Positions 36,190 to 43,967 of a DNA stretch of 64,000 nt are shown here, in pieces (position 1 is the first letter of the stretch; each line of letters opens with the position of its first letter). Made by a program: the position numbers and the translations under genes. The notes under the pieces were generated by a model that was not told the origin of the DNA, did no database searches, and saw only the letters and a program-made list of their open reading frames with translations. This stretch comes from JADLGL01 sp050184415 (GTDB lineage: Bacteria; Pseudomonadota; Alphaproteobacteria; Rhizobiales; Kaistiaceae). The stretch is taken from contig JBFXAJ010000007.1 in NCBI GenBank assembly GCA_050184415.1, positions 1 to 64,000 of the forward strand. Reading direction: 5' to 3'.

Positions 36190-37223
36190 CGCTCCTCGGT
36201 CCGCGGCCGCTCCCGGGCGGCGGTGTCATAGGCGCGGACGATCCGGCCCACGAGCGGGTGACGGACGACGTCGACGTCGGTGAACCGGATCTGCTTGATG
36301 CCGGGCACGTCCGACAGGATGTCGAGCGCCTCGATCAGCCCCGAGGGCTGGCGGTCGGGAAGATCGATCTGGGTCGGGTCGCCGGTGATGATCATCTTCG
36401 AGCCCTCGCCGAGCCGGGTCAGGAACATCTTCATCTGCATCGCCGTGGTATTCTGCGCCTCGTCGAGGATGATGGCGGCATTGGCGAGCGTGCGGCCGCG
36501 CATGAAGGCGAGCGGGGCGACTTCGATGGCGCCCGATGCCAGGCCGCGCTCCACCTTCTCCGCCGGGATCATGTCGTAGAGGGCGTCGTAGAGCGGGCGG
36601 AGATAGGGGTCGACCTTCTCCTTCATGTCGCCGGGCAGGAAGCCGAGGCGCTCGCCGGCCTCGACCGCCGGCCGCGACAGAATCAGACGCGTGACGGCGC
36701 CGTTCTCGAGCATGGCGGCGGCATAGGCGACGGCGAGATAGGTCTTGCCGGTGCCGGCCGGCCCGACGCCGAACACCATCTCGGCTGCGTCCATCGCGCG
36801 GATATAGGCGTCCTGGGCCGGCGAGCGGGCCATGACGACCTTCCGCCGCGTGGCGATCTGGGCCATCGCGAGCCGGCTCTTCGGCTCAAGCGTCGGCAGA
36901 TTGAGCTGGGCGTCGGCGGTCTCGGCCATGCGGATGGCGCCGTCGACGTCGCCGGGCTCGATCTCATGGCCCTGCTCGAGCCGCGAATAGAGCATGTCGA
37001 GCGTGAGGCGCGCCTTGGCGCAGTCCTGGGGCGTCCCGGTGATCAGGACCTGGTTGCCGCGCGCCACGGCGTCCACCCCGAGCCGTTGCTCGATCATGGC
37101 AAGGTTCTGGTCGAACTCGCCGAACAGCGATCCGACGAGCCGTTTGTTCTCGAACGCGACCTGGTTCTGCGTGCGGTCGGGCGCTTCCGGGGCAGGTCCG
37201 CGGCGGGGGCGGGTGGGGCTCAA
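36186..37223 (-). CDS. phoH: PhoH-like ATPase
   Basis: 345 residues. A KH-like N-terminal region (to about 95) precedes a PhoH ATPase domain with Walker A GPAGTGKTYLAVAYAAAML from about 154 and ILDEAQNTTAMQMKMFLTRL as Walker B. PhoH proteins are RNA helicase-like ATPases that pair with YbeY. The start is a TTG at 37223 overlapping the miaB stop (TTGA); no better in-frame ATG precedes the conserved core. Confidence 0.94.
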   Translation of the reverse strand: MSPTRPRRGPAPEAPDRTQNQVAFENKRLVGSLFGEFDQNLAMIEQRLGVDAVARGNQVLITGTPQDCAKARLTLDMLYSRLEQGHEIEPGDVDGAIRMAETADAQLNLPTLEPKSRLAMAQIATRRKVVMARSPAQDAYIRAMDAAEMVFGVGPAGTGKTYLAVAYAAAMLENGAVTRLILSRPAVEAGERLGFLPGDMKEKVDPYLRPLYDALYDMIPAEKVERGLASGAIEVAPLAFMRGRTLANAAIILDEAQNTTAMQMKMFLTRLGEGSKMIITGDPTQIDLPDRQPSGLIEALDILSDVPGIKQIRFTDVDVVRHPLVGRIVRAYDTAARERPRTEER

Positions 37224-38617
37224 ACGGCGTCCTTGAGGGCGAATGGCGATGATGCTGGAAAGTTCGCAAAGAGGCTATTGGCGGCGATGGAATCGATTTC
37301 GACGTCATGGATCGTGCCGATGAGATCGGGCGCGCCGTGGACGTGGACCGGTTGCAGCCAAGGCGAGCGGCCAACGAGCTGGCCGGGTTTCCGGCCGGGC
37401 TTCTCGAACAGGACATCCATCCTCATGCCGATCCGGGAGCGGTTGAAGGCGGTCTGCTGCTCGGCGATCAGGGCCTGGAGACGGAGGAGCCGGCTCGTCT
37501 TCACCGCTTCCGGCACCTGCTCCATGCCCGCGGCCGGTGTTCCGGGCCGCGGGCTGTACTTGAACGTGAAGGCGGAGGCGTAGCCGACATCGGCGACGAT
37601 CCGGAGCGTGTCGTCGAAATCGGCGTCGGTCTCGCCGGGGAAGCCGACGATGAAATCGCCGGACATCGCGATGTCGGGCCGCGCCGCGCGGATCCGATCG
37701 ATCAGCCGGAGATAGTCGGCGGCCCGGTGCCTCCGGTTCATCGCCGCCAGAATGCGGTCGGAGCCGCTCTGCACCGGCAGATGGAGATAGGGCATCAGCG
37801 CGGGAAGGTCGCGATGGGCTGATATCAGCACGTCGTCCATGTCGCGCGGGTGGCTCGTCGTGTAGCGGAGCCGCGCAATGCCGGGGATTTCTGCAAGGCG
37901 GAAGAGGAGCCGGCCGAGGCCCCAGGCCCTCCCGTCCGGTCCTTCGCCGTGCCAGGCGTTGACGTTCTGGCCGAGGAGCGTGAGCTCGCGGACGCCGGCC
38001 TCGGCGAGGCGGCTGGCGTCGGCAACGATATCCGCGACCGGCCGCGAGAACTCGGCACCGCGGGTGTAGGGCACGACGCAGAAGGTGCAGAACTTGTCGC
38101 AGCCCTCCTGAACGGTCAGGAAAGCCGCCACGCCGTGCCGCCGCGCCTCATGCGCCCGGCCGAGCGCCGCGAATTTTTCGGTGACGGCAAAATCCGTCTC
38201 CACGACCTGCTCGCCACGGGCAGCGCGGTCGAGGAGCTCCGGCAGCCGGTGATAGGATTGCGGCCCGACCACGAGGTCCACAGTGCGCGCGCGCCGGGCG
38301 ATCTCCGCGCCTTCCGCCTGCGCGACGCATCCGGTGACGCCGATGGTCACGTCACGCCCCTCCGCCGCGGCCGCCTCCTTCACGAGGCGCAGCTTGCCGA
38401 GCTCGGAGAAGACCTTCTCCGAAGCCCGTTCGCGGATGTGGCAGGTGTTGAGGAGGATGAGGTCGGCATCCTCCGCTATTTCGGTCTCCGCATAATCGGC
38501 GGCGAGGACGTCCATCATCCTTTCGGAGTCATAGACGTTCATCTGGCAGCCATAGGTGCGGATGAGGACTTTGCGCTGAGGCGTTGCTCTATTCACTATC
38601 GGCTGCGCTGCTGTCAC
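37220..38617 (-). CDS. miaB: tRNA-2-methylthio-N6-dimethylallyladenosine synthase MiaB
   Basis: Radical SAM methylthiotransferase acting on i6A37 of tRNAs. 465 residues. The N-terminal UPF0004 domain has TYGCQMNVYDSERM, NTCHIRE and GVTGCVAQAEG (three cluster cysteines); the radical SAM motif CDKFCTFC (CxxxCxxC) is near 173-180; a TRAM domain ends the protein (VGRSPWLQPVHVHG). Start GTG at 38617. First gene of miaB-phoH-ybeY-corC. Confidence 0.97.
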   Translation of the reverse strand: MTAAQPIVNRATPQRKVLIRTYGCQMNVYDSERMMDVLAADYAETEIAEDADLILLNTCHIRERASEKVFSELGKLRLVKEAAAAEGRDVTIGVTGCVAQAEGAEIARRARTVDLVVGPQSYHRLPELLDRAARGEQVVETDFAVTEKFAALGRAHEARRHGVAAFLTVQEGCDKFCTFCVVPYTRGAEFSRPVADIVADASRLAEAGVRELTLLGQNVNAWHGEGPDGRAWGLGRLLFRLAEIPGIARLRYTTSHPRDMDDVLISAHRDLPALMPYLHLPVQSGSDRILAAMNRRHRAADYLRLIDRIRAARPDIAMSGDFIVGFPGETDADFDDTLRIVADVGYASAFTFKYSPRPGTPAAGMEQVPEAVKTSRLLRLQALIAEQQTAFNRSRIGMRMDVLFEKPGRKPGQLVGRSPWLQPVHVHGAPDLIGTIHDVEIDSIAANSLFANFPASSPFALKDAV

Positions 38618-38680
38618 GGCGGTCAGGCCGGCCGGGAATGTGTGCGACAGGACCTTGTCAAACGCAAGAACGCGGCACCC

Positions 38681-39118
38681 TCACCGGCCCTTGTCGTCCT
38701 TGTCGAGCGGCACGCCGTAAAGCTCGAGGCGGTGGTCGACCAGCCTGAAGCCGAGCTCCTTGGCGATCCGCTCCTGGAGCCGTTCGATCTCCTCGTTGCG
38801 GAACTCCATCACCTTGCCGGTGCGAAGATCGATCAGATGGTCGTGGTGCTCGTCAGGAATGGTCTCGTAGCGGGCGCGGCCGTCGCGGAACTCATGGCGG
38901 GTGATAATCCCGGCGTCCTCGAACAGTTTTACGGTGCGGTAGACGGTCGAGATCGAGATGTGGGGGTCGATCGCCGACGCACGGCGGAAGAGCTCCTCGA
39001 CGTCGGGATGGTCCGAGGCGGCGTCGAGGACCCGGGCGATGATGCGGCGCTGCTCAGTCATGCGCATGCCCTTGGCGGCGCATGCCTCTTCGAGCGTCTG
39101 GGTGGTCTGCGATGGCAC
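38681..39118 (-). CDS. fur: Fur family regulator, Mur (manganese) type
   Basis: 145 residues, a winged helix (about 15-80; SISTVYRTVKLFEDAGIITR) and a metal-binding dimer domain with DEHHDHLIDLRTG. In rhizobia and Brucella the closest homologues (often annotated fur) act as Mur, repressing manganese uptake under Mn sufficiency, while iron is handled by Irr and RirA. The context (miaB downstream, rimI-tsaB upstream) is that of rhizobial mur/fur. Whether it senses Mn or Fe here is an inference. Confidence 0.92.
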   Translation of the reverse strand: MPSQTTQTLEEACAAKGMRMTEQRRIIARVLDAASDHPDVEELFRRASAIDPHISISTVYRTVKLFEDAGIITRHEFRDGRARYETIPDEHHDHLIDLRTGKVMEFRNEEIERLQERIAKELGFRLVDHRLELYGVPLDKDDKGR

Positions 39119-39145
39119 GTTGGGCCTGTCCTCCGGGGGCGGCGC

Positions 39146-39634
39146 TTAGCGGAGGAACCGCCGCATGACAAGCGCGGTTCCCTGCCCGCCGCCGGTGTCC
39201 TCATAGTAGCGTGACCGACTGCCGACCGTCTCGAATCCGAGGGAGAGGTAGAGCGCGACGGCGTGGCGGTTGGATTCGTCGACCTCGAGGAACATCGTTT
39301 CGGCGCGGTCGTGATAGGCGCGCCGCGCCGCCTCCTCCATGAGGAGACGGCCATAGCCGCGGCCGCGGTTGGTGGGCCGGACCGCGAGGGTGAGGATCTC
39401 GGATTCGCCGGCGGCGACGCGGACGATGACGAACCCGGCGGCCCCGAGCTTCGCCATCGACCGGACCCGGAGGACCAGCGGCTGGACGGTCGGGAACGCG
39501 CCGATGAAGCGGCGCATCTCCTCCGCGGTCCAGCCGCGCGGGAAGGAATACTCGTGGATTTCCGCCAGCGCCGCGGCATCCTCGGGCCGGGCATTCTCGA
39601 TGACCGGCCGGCTCGGCTTGAAGAGGCCTTTCAT
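39146..39634 (-). CDS. rimI: GNAT acetyltransferase, RimI type
   Basis: Probable N-alpha-acetyltransferase of ribosomal protein S18 or related targets. The ATG at 39634 gives 162 residues; the frame is open further upstream across tsaB. The acetyl-CoA site is ILTLAVRPTNRGRGYGRLL (about 82-100), and FLEVDESNRHAVALYLSLGF is the second conserved block. It overlaps the tsaB stop by 4 bases; tsaB-rimI is a common pair. Confidence 0.92.
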   Translation of the reverse strand: MKGLFKPSRPVIENARPEDAAALAEIHEYSFPRGWTAEEMRRFIGAFPTVQPLVLRVRSMAKLGAAGFVIVRVAAGESEILTLAVRPTNRGRGYGRLLMEEAARRAYHDRAETMFLEVDESNRHAVALYLSLGFETVGSRSRYYEDTGGGQGTALVMRRFLR

Positions 39635-40320
39635 CGGCGCGCGACGGCAAAACCGGTCGCGGGCGCAGCGTCGGGCGGCCGGATGTAGAGCGGCCGCGGC
39701 GGGCTCGCCTCGGGGCCGGCAAAGCTGGCGAGGTCGAGCACGGTGCGGATGTCCGGCGCGGACCGGCGGTGGACGATCTCGGGTGCGGGGAAGGACGGCC
39801 AGGCCGCGGCGACGGCGTCGGCACCCGCGCCGGCGAGGACCGCGCCGGTGTCGAAGGCGCGGATGGCGAGGGCGGCGTGTTGTACCGCCTCCGGAAGACC
39901 GGCGGATGAGCCATCGGCCAAGAAGAGCTGGGCGAAGGCTTCGCCGCCCTTGGCGAGCAGGACGGCAAGGACGGAGACGCGGCCCGCCATCGCCCGCGCT
40001 TCGGCGGCGTGGGCGGCGAGGGTCGAGATGCCGAACGCCGGCCTCCCGGTCGCAAGCGCGAAGCCGCGTGCGGCGGCAACGCCGACCCGGATGCCGGTGA
40101 ACGAGCCCGGGCCGGTCGTGACGGCGAAGCGGTCGATATCGCCTAGCCGAAGCCCTGCCTCGGCGAGAGCGGCCTCGACCATGCCGAACAGGCGTTCGGC
40201 ATGACCCCGGCCAATGGTTTCGCGCACGATCGCCACCCGGCTGCCGGCGGCGATTGCGACCGCGCAGTCTTCGAGTGACGTGTCGATGGCGAGGATGCGC
40301 GGCGGGGTCGATTCGGGCAT
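39631..40320 (-). CDS. tsaB: tRNA threonylcarbamoyladenosine biosynthesis protein TsaB
   Basis: Partner of TsaD in t6A37 formation, an inactive ASKHA-fold paralogue that scaffolds TsaD and TsaE. The ATG at 40320 gives 229 residues. ILAIDTSLEDCAVAIAAG (about 9-26), GRGHAERLFGMVEAAL and TTGPGSFTGIRVGVAAARG are diagnostic. The 196 bases upstream (40321-40516) hold only a hairpin listed separately. Confidence 0.95.
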   Translation of the reverse strand: MPESTPPRILAIDTSLEDCAVAIAAGSRVAIVRETIGRGHAERLFGMVEAALAEAGLRLGDIDRFAVTTGPGSFTGIRVGVAAARGFALATGRPAFGISTLAAHAAEARAMAGRVSVLAVLLAKGGEAFAQLFLADGSSAGLPEAVQHAALAIRAFDTGAVLAGAGADAVAAAWPSFPAPEIVHRRSAPDIRTVLDLASFAGPEASPPRPLYIRPPDAAPATGFAVARR

Positions 40321-40435
40321 TGCAGCGCCATTGTCTCGTACGGGGCGGGGGAGCCGCAACCAACGCCTGCGTCACCGAGGGGACTGAGGCAGGCTGTGCC
40401 CGCGCTGCATGCCGCCGGGCGCCTCGACAGCCGCT

Positions 40436-40467
40436 CTCTCCACCGAGAACTCCATTCCTCGGTAGAG
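40436..40467. terminator. Imperfect hairpin after the 132-residue gene
   Basis: CTCTCCACCGAG (40436-40447) pairs with CTCGGTAGAG (40458-40467) with one mismatch around a 10-base loop, about 50 bases past the stop of the minus-strand gene at 40517. No T-run is present, so a termination role is uncertain. Confidence 0.3.
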
Positions 40468-40516
40468 ACGGAGGCCGGGTGATCGCGGACGTCCGACGGG
40501 TAGTGACCGATACTGG

Positions 40517-40915
40517 TCAGTAGACGCGTTCGGTGACCTTTCGGTCCATGGAGACGGCCGCCCGACGGTTGCGGATCATGAGGAACGTTCCTGAGACGAT
40601 CCAGCCGATGTGCCAGGTCCCCTCAATCTCCATGCCGTCAGCCGCCAGCGTTCCGGCATAGCGGATCGGGCTGAAATGGGGATGGCCGTTGTCGTAGGTC
40701 TTCACGAAGGACACGGCGCGAGTGTCACGGCTTCCCAGCACCGTCGCGAATGCCGTCGCACCGTCGCTCGAAGGCTCGGACGTCGCCCCGGTCACGTGCC
40801 GTGCCGTTTCGATCAGGCTTGCTGTGAAGAACACTGGCGCCGGACCGCGCTTGTAGAAGTAGCGGCCGTGCCAGACACCGGTGAGGTTGTCGGACTCTTC
40901 GCCATCCGCGCCCAT
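40517..40915 (-). CDS. Hypothetical small beta-rich protein
   Basis: 132 residues, no signal peptide or membrane helix. The sequence alternates strands with glycine-tryptophan turns (LTGVWHGRYFYKRG near the start, IEGTWHIGWIVSGTFLMIRN near the end), suggesting a small beta-barrel or lipocalin-like fold, but I cannot name a family. ATG at 40915. It stands alone between tsaB and nfu, both on the same strand. It is probably a real gene because codon use and length look normal, and no better frame overlaps it. Confidence 0.7.
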   Translation of the reverse strand: MGADGEESDNLTGVWHGRYFYKRGPAPVFFTASLIETARHVTGATSEPSSDGATAFATVLGSRDTRAVSFVKTYDNGHPHFSPIRYAGTLAADGMEIEGTWHIGWIVSGTFLMIRNRRAAVSMDRKVTERVY

Positions 40916-40992
40916 CGTCGCGCTCCGGACCGAATGCGATTCCGAGTGGATCTATCGCGCCGCTTCGAAAGCGCAAGCCGATGGACGAACGC

Positions 40993-41547
40993 CTAGCTCG
41001 GCTGGACTTCGCGGATTTCGGGGACGAAATGCCGAAGAAGGTTCTCGATGCCGTGCTTCAGCGTCGCCGTCGATGACGGGCAGCCCGAGCACGAGCCGCG
41101 CATGTTGAGATAGACGACGCCGTTCCGGTAGCCGCGGAAGGTGATGTCGCCGCCATCCTGCGCCACCGCCGGACGCACGCGGGTCTCGATGAGCTCCTTG
41201 ATGGTCTCGACGAGTTCGGCATCCTTGGCGTCGAAGAATTCCTTACCGTGCTCGTCGGCGGAGGCCGACACGACCACGGGCGCGCCCGAAAGGTAGTGCT
41301 CCATGATCGCGCCGAGGACGGCCGGCTTGAGGTGCTGCCACTCGCCGCCGGCCTTGGTCACGGTGATGAAGTCGTTGCCGAAGAAGACGCCGGCGACGCC
41401 CGGAACCGCGAACAGCCGCTGGGCCAGCGGGGAATCCCGGCCCTCGTCGGTGTCGCGGAACTCCGCGGTGCCGTCGCCCAGGACCTCGCGGCCAGGCAGG
41501 AACTTCAGGCTTGCCGGATTGGGCGTGGCTTCGGTCTGGATGAACAT
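40993..41547 (-). CDS. NifU-family Fe-S scaffold protein
   Basis: 184 residues with an N-terminal Scaffold_NFU_N domain (FIQTEATPNPASLKFLPGRE, 2-21) and a C-terminal NifU domain with the cluster-binding CxxC in NMRGSCSGCPSS (about 150-161). This is the alphaproteobacterial/mitochondrial NFU1 type, which delivers 4Fe-4S clusters, for example to lipoate synthase. ATG at 41547. Its place between usp and tsaB is conserved in Rhizobiales. Confidence 0.94.
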   Translation of the reverse strand: MFIQTEATPNPASLKFLPGREVLGDGTAEFRDTDEGRDSPLAQRLFAVPGVAGVFFGNDFITVTKAGGEWQHLKPAVLGAIMEHYLSGAPVVVSASADEHGKEFFDAKDAELVETIKELIETRVRPAVAQDGGDITFRGYRNGVVYLNMRGSCSGCPSSTATLKHGIENLLRHFVPEIREVQPS

Positions 41548-41616
41548 CGCAGGCGCTCGAAATTGGAATCGTTCAAAATAGGTAGCGTCAGCGCGCCGGG
41601 ATTACAAGGAGGCGGC

Positions 41617-42111
41617 CTAAGCCAGTGCCGCGATCGCCGTCTCGTCGAGCCACCCCGGCACCACCGTGATCGGGACCGGGAACGTACCGGACGCGCGGCC
41701 GGCCAGCGCCGTGACGAGTGGTCCCGGTCCCTCCTTGCCGGTCCCGGCGGCAAGGACGAGGACGGCGATATCCTCGTCATTCTCGATCACCCGCGTGACC
41801 TCGGCGAGCGTTTCGCCTTCACCGATGACCTGTTCCGGCTCGACCGCGGACCAGCGCCGGACCTGGTCGGCGAACTTCCCCAGCGCTTCCTCGGCGTCGT
41901 CCATCGCTTCGGCCCGCATGATGTTCTCCACCCCCTTCCATTGCTGGAAGGTGGCGGGCGGGATCACGTAGAGGAGGACAAGCCCGCCACCGGTGTGCTC
42001 GGCGCGGCGCGCGGCGAACTGCACGGCCTTGGTGCATTCGGGCGTATCGTCGATGACGACGATGAATTTTCGCCGGTGCCCGGGCTCGAGGCCGCGCCGC
42101 TGCTGGATCAT
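41617..42111 (-). CDS. Universal stress protein (UspA family)
   Basis: 164 residues from the ATG at 42111 (the frame extends to 42165). A Rossmann-like alpha/beta fold: FIVVIDDTPECTKAVQFAAR near 16-35 and VLVLAAGTGKEGPGPLV near 117-133, which resembles but does not exactly match the ATP-binding GxxGxxG...S/T motif. Located between trpS and nfu as in other Rhizobiales. Stress-induced role is family knowledge only. Confidence 0.88.
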   Translation of the reverse strand: MIQQRRGLEPGHRRKFIVVIDDTPECTKAVQFAARRAEHTGGGLVLLYVIPPATFQQWKGVENIMRAEAMDDAEEALGKFADQVRRWSAVEPEQVIGEGETLAEVTRVIENDEDIAVLVLAAGTGKEGPGPLVTALAGRASGTFPVPITVVPGWLDETAIAALA

Positions 42112-42193
42112 GAGCGCAGGGTGCCACCTGCCTTGCGACGGAACAAGGAGCCCACTGCTCGACAACCGAGCGGCGCATACCTAGTTTCAGCGC

Positions 42194-42400
42194 ATGACGG
42201 ACGAGCCGGACAATATCGTTCTCCGCTACCTTCGCCGGATCGATGAGAAGATCGATCGGATGGCGGACGATCTTCGCGACCTCAAGGTCAGGATGACCGC
42301 CGTCGAGGAGAACCTTGCCGGCGTACACCGCCGGATTGACCGCATCGACGACCGGCTCGCGAGGGTCGAACGCCGGCTCGACCTGGTCGAGACGCCCTGA
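42194..42400 (+). CDS. Small coiled-coil protein (68 residues)
   Basis: A highly charged helix with a heptad pattern over nearly its whole length: LRYLRRIDEKIDRMADDLRD, then MTAVEENLAGVHRRIDRIDD and RLARVERRLDLVE. No signal peptide or membrane segment. Similar short coiled coils are frequent in alphaproteobacteria; function unknown. ATG at 42194 without a clear ribosome site. It is divergent from usp and convergent with trpS, 12 bases from the trpS stop. Confidence 0.72.
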   Translation: MTDEPDNIVLRYLRRIDEKIDRMADDLRDLKVRMTAVEENLAGVHRRIDRIDDRLARVERRLDLVETP

Positions 42401-42412
42401 CGATCGGAGCGC

Positions 42413-43453
42413 TCAGTTCCGCCGGATCAGCCCCACGATGTCCTTCACCTCGCGGATGGTCTCGCTGGCGATCGCTTCGGCACGTTCGGAGCCGATGGCA
42501 AGCATCCGGTCGATCTCGGCCGGGTCGGCCAGCAGGCGACGCATCTCGTCCGCGATCGGCGACAGTTTTGCCACCGCAAGGTCGGCCAGCTTCGGCTTGA
42601 ACGAAGAGAACTGTGCGCCGCCGAACTCGGCGAGCACCGCTTCCTTCGTCGTGTCCGCCAAGGCCGCATAGATGCCGACCAGATTGTCCGCTTCCGGGCG
42701 GTCCTTGAGGCCCTTCTCCTCGAGAGGGAGCGGGTCGGGATCGGTCTTGGCCTTCCGGAGCTTCAGCGTGATCGTCTCGGCGTTGTCGGTGAGGTCGATG
42801 CGGGAATAATCCGATGCATCCGACTTCGACATCTTCTTGGTGCCGTCGCGAAGGCTCATCACGCGCGTCGCGGGGCCCGAGATCAGTGGCTCCGGCAGCG
42901 GGAAGAACTCGGCCGCAAAGCCGCGCGCCGCGATCGATTCGGCGAAATCATTGTTGAATTTCTGGGCAATGTCGCGGGTGAGCTCGAGGTGCTGCTTCTG
43001 GTCGTCGCCGACCGGAACGGCGTGCGCCTTGTAAAGGAGGATGTCGGCGGCCATCAGCGACGGGTAGGCGAAGAGGCCGACCGAAGCGTTCTCGCGGTCC
43101 TTGCCGGCCTTCTCCTTGAACTGCGTCATCCGGCTCAGCCAGCCCATGCGGGCGACGCAGTTGAAGATCCAGGCGAGCTCGGCATGGCCGGCCACCTGGC
43201 TCTGGTTGAAGACGATGTGGCGGACCGGGTCGATGCCGGCGGCGATGTAGGCGGCCGTCACCTCACGGATGCGCTGGCTCAGTTCCTTCGGATCCTGCCA
43301 GACCGTGATCGCGTGGAGATCGACGACGCAATAGATGCAGTCGTTCTCCTCCTGCATCGGCACGAAGCGTTTGATCGCGCCGAGATAGTTGCCGAGATGG
43401 AGGTTCCCCGACGGCTGGATGCCGGAGAACACCCGGGGTCGCGTGGCGGTCAT
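42413..43453 (-). CDS. trpS: Tryptophanyl-tRNA synthetase
   Basis: Class Ic aminoacyl-tRNA synthetase. The ATG at 43453 gives 346 residues. The HIGH-like motif is SGNLHLGNYLGAI (about 14-26), and the KMSKS loop is KKMSKSDASD near 203-212. VFSGIQPSG at the start is invariant. The gene lies in the conserved run murJ-trpS-usp-nfu. Confidence 0.97.
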   Translation of the reverse strand: MTATRPRVFSGIQPSGNLHLGNYLGAIKRFVPMQEENDCIYCVVDLHAITVWQDPKELSQRIREVTAAYIAAGIDPVRHIVFNQSQVAGHAELAWIFNCVARMGWLSRMTQFKEKAGKDRENASVGLFAYPSLMAADILLYKAHAVPVGDDQKQHLELTRDIAQKFNNDFAESIAARGFAAEFFPLPEPLISGPATRVMSLRDGTKKMSKSDASDYSRIDLTDNAETITLKLRKAKTDPDPLPLEEKGLKDRPEADNLVGIYAALADTTKEAVLAEFGGAQFSSFKPKLADLAVAKLSPIADEMRRLLADPAEIDRMLAIGSERAEAIASETIREVKDIVGLIRRN

Positions 43454-43526
43454 GGGCGGAGGTTCCTGCGGGAGCCGAGCGTCGCGCCTCATAAGGCGAA
43501 GGCTCGCGGGCCGCAAGGCGAGCCGC

Positions 43527-43907
43527 CTAGTAAGGCGGATGGTTCGCCGGCCAGCCGGCGCAGTGGGCGCGCTCGTGATTGATCATCGCGGCGCGGAAGG
43601 CCGCGTCATAGTGGGTCGAGATCGTGATCCGGCAATTGGCGATGCCGCGATAGCTGCAGGCGCCTGAGCCGTTGCAGGTGCGCTCGGCCTGGGCGCGGCT
43701 GACATAGGAATAGGTGATGCGTCCGGCCGCCTCGAGGGCGAGTCCCTCGGCGGCGTAGTGGGCCGGGGGATCGAGCGGCCGGAGCCCGGTCGCGCCCGCC
43801 ATGATCATGGCCGCGTCCTGGGCCGGACCGGTCGGAAAGGTTTGCGGGCCTGCCATCGTGCAGGCGCCGAGGAGGAGGACGAAGAGGAGGGACGCGACCT
43901 TCTTCAT
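43527..43907 (-). CDS. Small lipoprotein with HExxH motif
   Basis: 126 residues. A type II signal peptide (KKVASLLFVLLLGAC) with a lipobox LGAC puts the lipid on Cys16. Near the C-terminus, MINHERAHCAGWPANHPPY contains HERAH, a zincin HExxH signature, with a further histidine nine residues later; two more cysteines (CNGSGAC, ANCRIT) may form disulfides. The protein is too small for a known complete metallopeptidase, so activity is uncertain. It lies between trpS and murJ. Confidence 0.75.
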   Translation of the reverse strand: MKKVASLLFVLLLGACTMAGPQTFPTGPAQDAAMIMAGATGLRPLDPPAHYAAEGLALEAAGRITYSYVSRAQAERTCNGSGACSYRGIANCRITISTHYDAAFRAAMINHERAHCAGWPANHPPY

Positions 43908-43967
43908 GGTTCTTTCTGGCTGCGTGAACCCCCCGGTTCGAGACGAATCCCGTGTCTCCTGCGGACC

